From: Vreelandella lionensis
GTDB taxonomy: Bacteria; Pseudomonadota; Gammaproteobacteria; Pseudomonadales; Halomonadaceae
NCBI RefSeq assembly: GCF_002087295.1
Contig: NZ_MWVI01000089.1
Span: 52,585-116,584 of the forward strand
Reading direction: 5' to 3'
DNA: 64,000 nucleotides
Positions within the stretch are counted from its first letter, which is position 1, and every line of letters starts with the position of its first letter. Positions 20,292 through 30,128 of the stretch are shown piece by piece. The notes beneath the pieces are model-generated. The model worked only from the letters and a program-made list of their open reading frames with translations. It was not told the origin of the DNA and ran no database searches. Position numbers and translations under genes: made by a program.

Positions 20292-20855
20292 ATGATGAAA
20301 TCCGCATGGCGGCCAAGGAGCATGGCCACGCTGGCAGCGGTTGCCGCTACCGGCACACTGCTGATCGGCTGCACCGGTATTCCCGATGGCACCGAACCTG
20401 TCACTGGTTTTGAGCTAGAGCGCTATTTGGGCGAGTGGTACGAAATTGCCCGCTTGGATCACTCCTTTGAAGAGGGGTTGGACTGCGTCACGGCTACCTA
20501 CAGCCTGCGCGACGATGGCGGCGTTAAGGTAATCAACCGAGGCTACAACCTGGAAGAGCAAGCCTGGGATGAAGCCGAGGGGCGCGCCTACTTTATTGAT
20601 GATGAGAGCGTTGGGCGGCTGAAGGTCAGCTTCTTTGGCCCGTTTTACGGCGGCTATAACGTCCTTGAATTAGATGATGACTACCAATGGGCTCTGGTGG
20701 CAGGCCCCAACCGCGACTACCTATGGATTCTAGCCCGCACGCCAACCCTTGAAGGCGACGTGGAGCAGCGCCTGCGCCAGCGCGCCGCCGAGCTGGACTT
20801 CCCCACCGATGAACTGATTGACGTGGTGCAGTACCAAACCTGCCCAGGCCGCTAG
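20292..20855 (+). CDS. blc: Outer-membrane lipocalin lipoprotein (Blc-like)
   Basis: A 187-residue lipoprotein. The signal peptide ends in a lipobox LLIGC, and the mature part begins with the lipocalin GxWYEIARLDHSFE motif and continues with the FFGPFYGGYNVLELD and YLWILARTP strands of Blc. Blc binds fatty acids or lysophospholipids and sits at the outer membrane in envelope stress. The start follows AAGGAG; two adjacent ATG codons (20292, 20295) are possible. It is divergent from yjbQ. Confidence 0.95.
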   Translation: MMKSAWRPRSMATLAAVAATGTLLIGCTGIPDGTEPVTGFELERYLGEWYEIARLDHSFEEGLDCVTATYSLRDDGGVKVINRGYNLEEQAWDEAEGRAYFIDDESVGRLKVSFFGPFYGGYNVLELDDDYQWALVAGPNRDYLWILARTPTLEGDVEQRLRQRAAELDFPTDELIDVVQYQTCPGR

Positions 20856-20868
20856 CGCACCCCGCACG

Positions 20869-21785
20869 TCAGCCATTGGGCAAGGCGGCACCCAGCCCGC
20901 CATTTCCCGCTGTAAAAAATCAATGAAGGCACTAATGCGCGTCGGTATATGGCGGCGGTGCTCAAACACCGCGTAAAAGTCAGCGCGCACGCCCTGCCAA
21001 TCCGGCAGCAGCGTGTGCAGCGCGCCGCTGGCGAGATGCTCGTTCACATCCCACCAGGAGCGCAGCATCACGCCATGGCCATCCAGCGCTAAGCGAGTAA
21101 TCACCTCGCCGTCGTTACTGGCCAGTTGCCCGCTAACTTTCACCGCTTGGCGCTGCGACGAGTGGCGATGCTCAAACCGCCAAAGCGGGAAGTCGCTATC
21201 ATTTTCACGAATCACCAGGCAGTTGTGTTGGGCAAGATCGCTCGGCACGGTTCAGGGCGGGCATCTTAGCCATATAGCTTGGCGGGGCGCACAGCACCCG
21301 CCGGTTGGGCAAAATACGCTTGGCGACTAGGCGCGAATCCGGCGGCTCGCCAATGCGAATCCCCACATCAAAACCGTGATCGCTTAAATTGAGCGGGAAA
21401 TTCGTCAGTTCCAGCCAGCTCTCTATGGCCGGGTGTTCTGCGCAAAAGTGTGAGAGCAGCGGCGCAATATGCCGCCTGCCAAAGCCAAAGGTCGCGTTGA
21501 CCCGCAGCCGTCCGGTGAGCCCTTGGCTCGCGGTATCGCTGAGTGCGCTTTCCAGCGTTTGCAGCTCTTCTAAAATCAGCCCACCTTGAGTGAGAAGCGC
21601 TCCCCCTCAGCGGTCAGCGTCAAGCGGCGAGTAGTACGCGCCGCCAGCGTCACGCCAAGCCGGGCTTCTAGCTGCTTCAAGCGCTTGCTGACGGCCGAGA
21701 GTGACAGCCCCAGCTCTCGGGCGGTAGCGGTTAAGCTCCCTGCCCGGGCCAACTGCTGAAAAAAGGCGAGGTCATCCAGCATCAT
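20869..21785 (-). CDS. LysR-family regulator of the adjacent malate/tartrate dehydrogenase, several frameshifts
   Basis: Read in pieces across three frames, this is a DmlR/TtuA-type LysR protein of about 305 residues. The N-terminal helix-turn-helix (DDLAFFQQLARAGSLTATAREL) runs to about 21590. The middle part (GLTGRLRVNATFGFGRRHIA ... GIRIGEPPDSRLVAKR) is in a second frame, and the C-terminal part (DGHGVMLRSWWDVNEHLASG) in a third after about 21245. A further shift near the end would place the stop at 20869, leaving 14 bases to blc. Without it the frame overlaps blc to 20730. It is divergent from the dehydrogenase, as dmlR is from dmlA in E. coli. Confidence 0.8.
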
Positions 21786-21915
21786 GGGATTCTTCACTTT
21801 AAGGCAACAATAGCTTGCATAGTAGCCTGATTATCACGTCGCCAACAGGCGCTACACTCATACTACGGAAACACGCCCTGCTATTTTGTGACGTCTAATA
21901 AAACAAGGAGCCCCC

Positions 21916-22989
21916 ATGGCCCATCGTATTGCAGTCATCGCTGGCGACGGTATCGGTACCGAAGTGATGCCCGAAGGCATCCGCGCACTAGAAGCCAACG
22001 CCAAGCGCTTCAATATCGACCTGGAATTCACCACGTTTGAGTTTGGTAGCTGCGACTACTACCTGGAACACGGCAAGATGCTGCCCGACGACTGGTTTGA
22101 GCAGCTCAAAGGCTTTGACGCGCTGTTCTATGGAGCGGTGGGCTGGCCAGAAAAAGTACCGGACCATATTTCGCTATGGGGTTCGCTGCTGCAATTCCGT
22201 CGTCAATTCGACCAGTACATCAACCTGCGCCCCTGCCGGTTAATGCCTGGCATTAAAAGCCCGCTGGCGGGCCGCAAGCCCGGCGATATCGACTTTTACG
22301 TAGTGCGTGAGAACACCGAGGGCGAGTACTCCAGCGTCGGTGGCAAAATGTATGAAGGCACCGAGCGTGAAATCGTCATTCAGGAAACGGTGATGAGCCG
22401 TACCGGCGTTGACCGCGTGCTGAAGTACGCCTGAGATCTAGCGCAAACCCGCCCGCGTAAACAGCTTACCTCGGCCACGAAGTCCAACGGCATCTCCATC
22501 ACCATGCCCTACTGGGATGAACGCGTGGCCGAGATGGCCAAGCAGTACCCAGAGATCGCCGTGGATAAGTTCCACATTGATATTTTGACCGCCAACTTTG
22601 TGCTGCACCCGGACTGGTTCGACGTGGTGGTAGGCAGCAACCTGTTTGGCGATATTCTTTCCGACTTAGGCCCGGCCTGCACCGGCACCATCGTCATTGC
22701 GCCCTCCGCCAACATCAACCCGGAAGGCAAATTCCCCAGCCTGTTTGAGCCGGTACACGGCAGCGCGCCGGATATCGCCGGTAAAGGCATCGCCAACCCC
22801 ATCGGCCAAATCTGGTCTGGGGCGATGATGCTGGAGCACTTGGGCTATAAAGAAGAGGGCGATGCGATGGTCGATGCCATTGAAGCGGTGCTGAGCGAAG
22901 GCGATAGCCAAGTGCTTACCCGCGATGTAGGCGGCGAGGGCACCACGGAAAGCTTGGGCAAAGCCATTGCCGAGCGGATTGGCGGCTAA
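21916..22989 (+). CDS. D-malate/tartrate dehydrogenase (decarboxylating), interrupted by an in-frame TGA
   Basis: A DmlA/TtuC family enzyme of about 357 residues that oxidises D-malate or tartrate with NAD+ and a divalent metal. Residues MAHRIAVIAGDGIGTEVMPE, the VVRENTEGEYSS loop, the SATKSNGISITMPYWDERV segment and the NLFGDILSDLGPACTG metal site are all present. A TGA at 22432-22434 replaces the Phe of the family sequence YAFDLAQ; the same frame resumes at once. Phe to TGA needs two base changes, so this lesion is less simple than the others. The divergent LysR gene supports inducible use of malate or tartrate. Confidence 0.9.
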
Positions 22990-23021
22990 TCTCCCTATAA
23001 AAACAACGCCCCATAACGAGC

Positions 23022-23060
23022 AACGCCTCGCTGCATTAACAGCGAGGCGTTGTTCTTTTT
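23022..23060. terminator. Terminator between the dehydrogenase and wrbA
   Basis: Perfect 12-bp stem AACGCCTCGCTG (23022-23033) with CAGCGAGGCGTT (23040-23051), followed by a T-rich tract on the plus strand. It ends the dehydrogenase transcript and may also serve the convergent wrbA. Confidence 0.9.
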
Positions 23061-23083
23061 CAGCCAGAATTTGCAGCTAACGA

Positions 23084-23682
23084 TTAACTCGCCAACTTAG
23101 CGGCAATCTCAGCCACGTGTTTACCCTGGAAGCGGGCGATTTTCAGCTCGCGGTCATCCGGCTGGCGGGAGCCATCGCCACCGGCCAGCGTCGCGGCACC
23201 ATAGGGCGTACCGCCGCTTACTTTCCAAATATCAAACTGCTCTTCAATGCCGTAGCCAATCGGCACGATGACCATGCCGTGGTGGGCCAGCGTGGTCCAG
23301 GTAGACGTAATGGCCATCTCCTCACCGCCGCCGGTACCGGTTGATGTAAATACGCTCGCCACCTTGCCACGCAGCGCGCCGTTGGCCCATAAGCCACCGG
23401 TTTGGTCGAGGAAAGTACGCATCTGGCCGGCCATGTTGCCAAAGCGAGGGGGCGTGCCGAAGATGATGGCATCGTAATCCGCCAGCTCTTGGGGCGTGGC
23501 TTCCGGCGTGTGAAATCCTGCTTGCCGCCCGCGTTTTTGAACGCTTCTTCCGGCATAGTTTCGGGCACGCGTTTTACCGTCACCTCTACGCCATCAACTC
23601 CCTTTGCACCTTCCGCCACAGCGGCTGCTAAGGTATCGATATGTCCATACATGGAATAATAAAGAACCAGTACCTTCGTCAT
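23084..23682 (-). CDS. wrbA: NAD(P)H:quinone oxidoreductase WrbA, one frameshift
   Basis: A flavodoxin-like tetrameric FMN quinone reductase of about 199 residues. The N-terminus [18 protein letters not shown] binds FMN phosphate; the GTPPRFGNM and [11 protein letters not shown] segments complete the family signature. One base is missing near 23510, so the frame shifts after AGGKQDF; the downstream frame continues to the stop at 23084. It is convergent with the dehydrogenase gene across a terminator. Confidence 0.93.
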
Positions 23683-23909
23683 TACTCACTCCTTTGCACA
23701 TGCATTCAAGCATCAGACAGGTTGCCCACGGCGGGCAGTGAAAACTCATTAAAACATAGCGCAGTTAAGCGTAGATAAAAGCGAATGTTTCGACGCCGCG
23801 CTTCGATTTCATCGATGTGCCGATCTTGCACTTTTGCCACTTCGGCACTAATTTTCTTGTATCGTTTTTACGATAAGTTTCATTCACGTATAACGCCAAG
23901 GAGTCCGGC

Positions 23910-24350
23910 ATGACGATGTTCGAAGCACTGCGCAAAGACCACGATATTCAGCGAGACCTGCTGGCACGCTTGGTAGAAACCCATGGTGACAGTGAAGAGC
24001 GCGACACCCTGTACCAGCAGGTGCGTGCCGAGCTGAAGTACCACGCCAACGCCGAAGAGCGCGCGCTGTATGTCCCCATGATGGATATCGACCTTACCCA
24101 AGAAAAAGCGCGCCACAGCGTGGCCGAGCACCACGAGATCGATGAGCTGATCGAACTGCTAGACGACACCGATTACGGCGCCAGCTACTCCATCACCCAT
24201 GCCAAACAGCTTCAGCATTTGGTAACGCACCACCTTGATGAGGAGGAGCAAGAGGTATTTCAGCTAGCGGGCCGTGGCTTACAGGAGAATCAGAAATCAT
24301 CGCTGGCAAAAGAGTACCAGGAGGAGATGCAGCGACAGCGGGCAGGCTAA
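23910..24350 (+). CDS. Hemerythrin HHE-domain protein
   Basis: A 146-residue helical protein with the HHE di-iron pattern: His in KDHDIQRD, His and Glu in YHANAEERALY, His-His-Glu in AEHHEIDELI, and His-His...Glu in THHLDEEEQEVF. Such proteins bind O2 or NO-related ligands, or store iron, in the cytoplasm. The ATG at 23910 follows AAGGAG. It is transcribed alone, with a strong terminator downstream. The specific ligand is not predictable. Confidence 0.9.
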   Translation: MTMFEALRKDHDIQRDLLARLVETHGDSEERDTLYQQVRAELKYHANAEERALYVPMMDIDLTQEKARHSVAEHHEIDELIELLDDTDYGASYSITHAKQLQHLVTHHLDEEEQEVFQLAGRGLQENQKSSLAKEYQEEMQRQRAG

Positions 24351-24391
24351 ATGAACCTCACAGCGCTATGGAAAAAAGAGCACCAGTGATC

Positions 24392-24428
24392 AAAGCGCTT
24401 GTGGCGATGAGCCATGAGCGCTTTTTTT
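24392..24428 (+). terminator. Terminator of the hemerythrin gene
   Basis: Outer stem AAAGCGCT (24392-24399) with AGCGCTTT and an inner TGGC/GCCA stem, followed by a run of eight T. Confidence 0.9.
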
Positions 24429-24555
24429 TACCGGCAACTTTCATCATCCTACCGGCCATTTTCACGCGAACGACGCTTCCCCTTGTGAACAGCCGCGAGC
24501 GTGGTTAAAGGTAGAAGCATAAAAAAAGCGAATGCCCATGCTTAAGGACACTTTC

Positions 24556-25542
24556 ATGCTAGGCCAATGGCTCGACTGGACGCTTGACGGCGAACGCCCT
24601 TCCCCGCGCATCGGCCGCTTTCCCAGCGGCACTTACCACCTTCACGGGCCGGGTATTTTAGAACTGACGCCCAACATTCTGCGTCCTGGCGCGCAGGCAT
24701 GTATTTTTTCTGCCGCCATCCACGGTAATGAAACAGCGCCTGTGGAGCTTGTTGGCGAATGGCTAAGCGCCCTCGAAGCAAGCACCGAACAGCTCGGCGC
24801 GCCGGTTCTGGTCATCTTGGGCAACATACCCGCGTTGAAAGCTCAGCAGCGCTTCATCACGCCTAATTTAAATAGGCTGTTCAAACGCGGGCTGGACGAA
24901 CAGGGCAGGGAACCGGACCGGGCGCGGGAATTGATGGAAGCGGTCGATGCGTTTTACGCCCGCCACCACGCGTTACCCAAACTACACTACGACCTGCACA
25001 CCGCCATACGCGGCAGTTTGTACACGCGCTTTGTGGTAGAGCCCTATGCAGAAACGGCCACCAATGCGCAGCAGTGGGCATGGTTAGCGGCCGCCGATAT
25101 GCAGGCGGTGCTGCATCAGCATCAACACAGCTGGACCTTCTCTCACTACAGCAAACACTACCTCCACGCCCAGGCGTTTACGTTTGAGCTTGGCCGCGTT
25201 GCCCCGTTTGGCGAGAACGACATGGCCGCCCTGGCGCCAATGTTAACCCTGCTTAATAAGCTAGGCGCCGGCTACGAGCCGCCCCAACAGCCAGTCGAGT
25301 CGATGGTATTTTTCCGAGTGAAGCACGAGCTCATGCGCCAAGCAGAAAACTTTAGCCTCTGCTTTGCCGACGATGTGCCTAATTTCAGCCGCTTTGAACC
25401 CGGCACCTGCCTGGCTAAAGATGAGGTAGCAGGCGACTTCGTGGTGGAAGAGACGCCGCTGCACGTGGTATTTCCCAATGCCCAAGTCGAAATCGGGGCA
25501 CGAGCAGCTCTGCTAGTGGTACCCAGTCACGCCATCGCGTGA
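24556..25542 (+). CDS. astE: Succinylglutamate desuccinylase
   Basis: AstE catalyses the last step of the arginine succinyltransferase pathway, N-succinylglutamate to glutamate plus succinate. The M14-like zinc site is seen as AAIHGNETAPVEL (His and Glu) and the DLHTAIRGS segment (third His); the GNIPALKAQQR and NLNRLFKRG segments are also typical. The ATG at 24556 is preferred because AAGGA lies seven bases upstream; an in-frame ATG at 24532 has no such site. The next genes form an amino acid ABC transporter on the same strand, 230 bases away, which suggests a function in basic amino acid use. Confidence 0.93.
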   Translation: MLGQWLDWTLDGERPSPRIGRFPSGTYHLHGPGILELTPNILRPGAQACIFSAAIHGNETAPVELVGEWLSALEASTEQLGAPVLVILGNIPALKAQQRFITPNLNRLFKRGLDEQGREPDRARELMEAVDAFYARHHALPKLHYDLHTAIRGSLYTRFVVEPYAETATNAQQWAWLAAADMQAVLHQHQHSWTFSHYSKHYLHAQAFTFELGRVAPFGENDMAALAPMLTLLNKLGAGYEPPQQPVESMVFFRVKHELMRQAENFSLCFADDVPNFSRFEPGTCLAKDEVAGDFVVEETPLHVVFPNAQVEIGARAALLVVPSHAIA

Positions 25543-25772
25543 CCTGCCGCCCATGAGCGGCACCGACTAGCATCCATAAAGACGCTTTTATAACAACAAC
25601 GTAAAGGGGCTATCGGGACATACAGCAACATACCAAGACCAATGTCGCCCTGATAAAGTACGCGCATTTGGCACAGTCCTGATAGAATCGCCCCTTTTTT
25701 CGCGCCAGCCGCACACACGCACGACGAATTCATTTGTTGCTGCTGCGGCAACCCTGTACTGGAGCCTAAGTT

Positions 25773-26542
25773 ATGGCCGCTACGCCTACTCCCCTTGAAG
25801 TGCGCAATATTAAAAAGCGCTTTGGCGATACAGAAGTCCTCAAAGGCCTCTCTCTGGAAGCCCAAAAAGGTGACGTCATCACCCTCATTGGTGCCTCAGG
25901 GTCAGGCAAAAGCACCTTCTTGCGCTGCATGAACCTGCTGGAACAGCCGGACGACGGCGAACTGTACGTTCACGGCGAGCAAATCCGCTTTAAAACCACC
26001 AAGCACGGCCGCGAGCCAGCGGACTGGAAACAGGTGGTTCAAGTGCGCGCCAAGCTCTCCATGGTGTTCCAGAGCTTCAACCTATGGGCGCACATGACGC
26101 TTTTGGAAAACATCATCGAAGCACCGATTCACGTGCTCGGCAAGCCGAAAAAAGAGGCCATTGAGCACGCCCACGCACTGCTGGACCGCGTAGGGCTTAG
26201 CGCTCGCGCCAACGCCTACCCGGCACAAATGTCCGGCGGCCAGCAGCAGCGCGGCGCGATTGCCCGGGCGCTGGCCATGAACCCTGAAGTGATGCTGTTT
26301 GACGAGCCGACCTCAGCGCTCGACCCGGAACTGGTGGGCGACGTGCTGAAGGTCATGCGTGACCTGGCCGATGAGGGACGCACCATGGTCGTGGTCACCC
26401 ACGAAATGAGCTTTGCCCGCGACGTTTCCAGTAAAGTCATCTACTTGCATCAGGGCTTGGTAGAAGAGCAAGGGGCTCCCGACGATGTACTCGGTAACCC
26501 ACAGTCGCCGCGCCTAAGCAGTTCCTGGCTCCCAAATACTGA
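25773..26542 (+). CDS. ABC transporter ATP-binding protein, basic amino acid type (HisP/AotP-like)
   Basis: A 257-residue polar amino acid ABC ATPase with Walker [11 protein letters not shown]-loop MVFQSFNLW, signature SGGQQQ (with R following) and Walker B VMLFDEPTSALD. As read, the frame runs into the downstream permease through SSSWLPNTDP. Restoring one A near 26516 gives the expected ending RLKQFLAPKY followed by TGA at 26540-26542, so the apparent fusion is a sequence artefact. The operon order is ATPase, two permeases, two binding proteins. Arginine or ornithine is the likely substrate because astE precedes it. Confidence 0.92.
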
Positions 26543-26561
26543 TCCGCGAGGCACCCACACC

Positions 26562-27263
26562 ATGCTCGATTTGCAAGGTTACGGCCCCCGCCTGATCGAA
26601 GGGGCGGGCGTTACCATTCAACTGGCCGTTCTGTCGCTGATACTGGCGGTTATTCTTGGTCTACTCACCGCCAGCGCCAAGATGTCGCGTAACTGGTTTT
26701 TACGCCGCACTGCGACTGTTTACACCACGGTGATTCGTGGAGTGCCAGATTTAGTCCTGATGATGCTGCTGTTCTTTGGCGGCCAGATCGGCGTCAACGC
26801 CATCAGCGACATGCTGTATTACAATTATGAAATTGATATTTATATTAATTTCAACGCCTTTGCCGCCGGTGTACTCACCATTGGCTTTATCTTTGGTGCC
26901 TATATGGGCGAAACCTTCCGCGGCGCGTTTATGGCAGTGGACAACGGTCAGATTGAAGCCGGCAAAGCTTATGGTATGAGCGATGGGCTAGTGTTTCGAC
27001 GCATCCGCTTTCCCCAGATGATGCGCCACGCGCTGCCTGGCCTCTCTAACAACTGGATGGTACTGCTCAAAACCACCGCGCTAGTGTCAGTAATTGGCTT
27101 GACCGATATGGTGCGAGTTGCCGCTGAAGCCTCCCGCGCTACCCATGAGCCTTTTGTGTTTTTAATCCCTGTGGCGGTGGCTTTTCTTCTAATTGCCAGC
27201 GTCTCTGAGTTGATTTTTGCACGGCTACAAAAACGTTACGACACCGGCTTTGGGGGGCAGTGA
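26562..27263 (+). CDS. ABC amino acid permease (HisQ/AotQ-like)
   Basis: About 233 residues with five membrane segments and the EAA-loop region (DNGQIEAGKAYGMSDGLVF) that contacts the ATPase. The ATG at 26562 lies 20 bases after the corrected ATPase stop. It pairs with the next permease to form a heterodimeric channel in the inner membrane. Confidence 0.92.
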   Translation: MLDLQGYGPRLIEGAGVTIQLAVLSLILAVILGLLTASAKMSRNWFLRRTATVYTTVIRGVPDLVLMMLLFFGGQIGVNAISDMLYYNYEIDIYINFNAFAAGVLTIGFIFGAYMGETFRGAFMAVDNGQIEAGKAYGMSDGLVFRRIRFPQMMRHALPGLSNNWMVLLKTTALVSVIGLTDMVRVAAEASRATHEPFVFLIPVAVAFLLIASVSELIFARLQKRYDTGFGGQ

Positions 27264-27264
27264 C

Positions 27265-27996
27265 ATGTTAGATATCTCTGCATGGTTTAACGATCTGCTG
27301 GCAGACAACCTGATTTTCACCCCCACCACCCGGGGCTACTACTGGGAAGGCTTGGTGACCACCACACAGCTGGTGTTTCTATCGCTGGTGGCCGGGTTAA
27401 TTCTTGCGGTTCCGCTGGCCATTATGCGCAGCTCCAAGCATAAGTGGATCAGCCTGCCGGTCTACCTCTATACCTACGTGTTTCGCGGCACGCCGCTGCT
27501 GATCCAGCTCTACATCATCTACTACGGCGTTGCGTTCATCGACGGTATCCAGGAAACCTTCCTGTGGCCAGTGCTAAGAGAAGCCTTCTACCCGGCGCTT
27601 ATCGCCTTTACGCTCAATACGGCGGCCTACACCACCGAGATCTTCCGTGGGGCGATCAAAGCCACGTCTAAAGGCGAGATCGAAGCAGCGCGAGCCTACG
27701 GCATGTCGCAAAACCTAATGATGCGGCGGACTATTCTGCCCAGCGCCTTTCGTCGTGCGCTGCCCGCTTACGGCAATGAAGTCATCTTCATGCTGCACGC
27801 CAGCGCGATTGCTAGCGTGGTCACGCTAATGGATCTCACCGGCGCGGCACGCTTTGTGTATGCCCGCTTTTATGCGCCGTTTGATGCCTTCCTGTTTGTC
27901 GCGGCCATCTATCTCTGCTTAACCTTTGCGATTTTGTATTTTTTCCGCTTCCTGGAGAAAAAATTGCTGGACCACCTGCGGCCACAAAATTCCTAG
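27265..27996 (+). CDS. ABC amino acid permease (HisM/AotM-like)
   Basis: A 243-residue permease with a FRGTPLLIQLYIIYYG segment and the EAA loop KGEIEAARAYGMSQNLM. It begins one base after the previous stop codon (TGACATG), indicating translational coupling. Second membrane subunit of the transporter. Confidence 0.93.
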   Translation: MLDISAWFNDLLADNLIFTPTTRGYYWEGLVTTTQLVFLSLVAGLILAVPLAIMRSSKHKWISLPVYLYTYVFRGTPLLIQLYIIYYGVAFIDGIQETFLWPVLREAFYPALIAFTLNTAAYTTEIFRGAIKATSKGEIEAARAYGMSQNLMMRRTILPSAFRRALPAYGNEVIFMLHASAIASVVTLMDLTGAARFVYARFYAPFDAFLFVAAIYLCLTFAILYFFRFLEKKLLDHLRPQNS

Positions 27997-28129
27997 CTAC
28001 AATAAATCCAACACGTCCAGCGTAAAACAAACGTTGGTTTATATGCAGGTCCCCCCTTTTCGCCAACCTCAACCTGGGGTAGCTTAAAGGGGATCACCTT
28101 CGGTGAACCTGTTTCTATTGGAGTATAAA

Positions 28130-28900
28130 ATGAAAAAACTGCTGACTGTTTCCCTGCTGGGTTTGGCCGTTGCCGCAGCATCTTCTGCACAAGCACGCGA
28201 CTACGACAACGTGCGCATTGGCGTTGACGTTCCCTACGAGCCAATGGAGTACCGCACCGCTGAAGGTGAGCTGACCGGTTTCGATATCGACCTGGGCAAC
28301 GCCCTGTGCGAGCGCATCGGTGTTACCTGTGAGTGGGTCGAGCAGGAGTGGGACGGCATTATTCCTGGCCTGATGTCACGCAACTACGATGCGATCATGT
28401 CCTCCATGACCATCAACGACGAACGCCGCCAGCAGGTGCTGTTTTCTGACCCCTACATCACCATGCCGTCTGCCTGGTTCGCACCCAGCAGCCTAGGTAT
28501 CAGCGAAGCCAATGAAGAGACCCTGGCGGGCAAAACCATCGGCGTTCAGCGTGGCACTCTGCAGGATAACTACGTTACCGATAACTTCAGCAGCGTCGCT
28601 GAAATCAGCCGCTACTCCACCGCCGACGACATGGTGCTGGATATGGAAGCACAGCGTCTGGATATCGTCTTCCTCGACTTCCCGATCGGCCAGTCCACGC
28701 TGCTAGAGAGCGAAGAAGCTGAGTACGTGGTTGTAGGCGAGCGCATCAGCGAACCTAAAGAGTACTTCGGCGACGGTTTCGGTATCGCCTTCCGTCAGCG
28801 TGACGAAGCGCTGGCCGAACAGTTCAATGAAGCCCTTGCTGAGCTTCAGGAAGACGGCACTTACGATGAAATCTACGCCCGTTACTTCGGGGAAGAGTAA
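28130..28900 (+). CDS. Basic amino acid ABC substrate-binding protein 1
   Basis: A 256-residue periplasmic protein of the lysine/arginine/ornithine family. Signal peptide residues 1-23 (MKKLLTVSLLGLAVAAASSA then QA). Domain text includes IGVDVPYEPMEYR, GFDIDLGNALC and the hinge region IPGLMSRNYDAIMSSM. It follows the permeases after 133 bases and is behind a GGAG site. A second, closely similar binding protein follows. A perfect 10-bp hairpin sits just past the stop and may protect the mRNA, as in other transport operons where the binding protein is made in excess. Confidence 0.94.
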   Translation: MKKLLTVSLLGLAVAAASSAQARDYDNVRIGVDVPYEPMEYRTAEGELTGFDIDLGNALCERIGVTCEWVEQEWDGIIPGLMSRNYDAIMSSMTINDERRQQVLFSDPYITMPSAWFAPSSLGISEANEETLAGKTIGVQRGTLQDNYVTDNFSSVAEISRYSTADDMVLDMEAQRLDIVFLDFPIGQSTLLESEEAEYVVVGERISEPKEYFGDGFGIAFRQRDEALAEQFNEALAELQEDGTYDEIYARYFGEE

Positions 28901-29239
28901 GCGCTAGCTGCTTACGTGTGCCTCCCCACCTGGGGAGGCACGCAAGCGAGACGCCATCATGCCCTCACTCCGCATCTTACCTCCCGCGCTTCATGCGCTC
29001 TGCCCAGGTACCCGAGGCACCATTGCCCGTTTCTACCTGAGCGAATGGTTCGACGAATAGCCCTACCCTCCTTTTGGCATGCCCATGCCAACTCACGCCC
29101 CTGCGCGTGAACGTTGCCATGCGTGAAAGACGCACGGCACTCCTGCGCTTAGCGCACCCCATGCTGTAGCCGCCCTTTCAGGCGCTTGGCATTACGCAAC
29201 ACCCACATACCTACTAATAATCGCTTCAGGAGACTGACT
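28901..29239 (+). other. Intergenic region between the two binding-protein genes
   Basis: A 339-base stretch holds no convincing gene. It contains the 10-bp hairpin at 28918-28941 and a 33-codon open frame (28959-29060) that starts with ATG but has only a poor ribosome-binding site and no recognisable features. The rest is unremarkable. A promoter for the second binding protein could lie here but none is clear. Confidence 0.5.
28918..28941 (+). terminator. GC-rich hairpin after binding protein 1
   Basis: Perfect 10-bp stem GTGCCTCCCC (28918-28927) with GGGGAGGCAC (28932-28941) and a 4-base loop. No T-run follows, so it may be a transcript-stabilising or partial-termination element rather than a full terminator. 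Confidence 0.65.
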
Positions 29240-30038
29240 ATGCGTTATGCAACGCTGTCCGTGGCCGCTATTCTTGCGGCAGGTGTTTCACTCTCATTGG
29301 TATCCACTGCCGCACTGGCGCGGGATTACCGACGAGGTCCGTCTGGGGGTCGATGTTCCCTACGAACCGTTTATGTACCGCGAGGCCGACGGCACGCTCA
29401 CCGGTTTTGAAATCGAGCTGGGCAACGCCGCCTGCGACTACTTAGAAGTCAGCTGCACCTGGGTTGAGCAAGACTGGGACGGCATCATTCCAGGCCTATT
29501 GGCACGCAACTACGACGCCATCATGTCTTCCATGGCGATCACCGACGAGCGCGCCCAGCGCGTGCTGTTCTCCGAGGCCTACTACACCACCCCCAGCGCC
29601 TGGATCACCACCCGCGATAAAGAGATCGATATCGAAGACCGCGCCAGCCTGGAAGGTTTAACCGTCGGCGTGCAGCGGGCGACGTTGCAGGACAACTACG
29701 TCACTCAGCTTTATGGCGATGTGTTGGAGATCCGCCGCTATACCGGCGCGGACGATGTGGTCACCGACCTGATGGGAGGCCGCCTAGACCTCACCTTCAT
29801 GGACTACCCCATCGCCGAAGCCACCATTGAGATCGACACCCCGGAAAGCGATTTCCAACGCATCAGCGACTTCATCAAGCAGCCCGAAGAGATCTTTGGC
29901 CAAGGCGTGGGCATGGCGTTTCGTCCCCGTGATGAAGCGCTCGCCGAGCGCTTTAACGAGGCTCTGCGTGCGCTCAAAGAGAACGGCACTTATGATGAAA
30001 TCATGAACCGTTACTTCAACTACGATGTACGCTTATAA
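29240..30038 (+). CDS. Basic amino acid ABC substrate-binding protein 2, frameshift after the signal peptide
   Basis: About 265 residues, strongly similar to binding protein 1 (shared GVDVPYEP, WVEQ-WDGIIPGL, NYDAIMSSM and QDNYVT segments), so the two are tandem duplicates. The gene starts at the ATG at 29240 behind CAGGAGA. The signal peptide (MRYATLSVAAILAAGVSLSL ... ALA) is in one frame; one extra C near 29329-29330 shifts the rest. Without it the join reads ARDYDEVRLGVDVP. The gene ends at 30038. A different ligand preference from copy 1 is possible but cannot be read from sequence. Confidence 0.92.
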
Positions 30039-30073
30039 GCGATCTGTTTAAATAGCGTAACGATATCAACACC

Positions 30074-30096
30074 AGCGCCGACCCCAGGTCGGCGCT
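30074..30096 (+). terminator. Hairpin between binding protein 2 and the amidohydrolase gene
   Basis: Perfect 10-bp stem AGCGCCGACC (30074-30083) with GGTCGGCGCT (30087-30096), followed by a weak T-rich stretch. It probably attenuates transcription into the next gene. Confidence 0.65.
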
Positions 30097-30128
30097 TATC
30101 GTTTGCCCATTACTCTCCTGGGAAGCCC

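Noticed and set aside
25773..27263. Apparent ATPase-permease fusion protein
   Set aside because: Adding one A near 26516 restores a normal ATPase ending and stop at 26540-26542, and the permease has its own ATG 20 bases later.
28959..29060. 33-codon open frame between the two binding proteins
   Set aside because: Poor ribosome-binding site and no recognisable feature; too short to support without conservation data.
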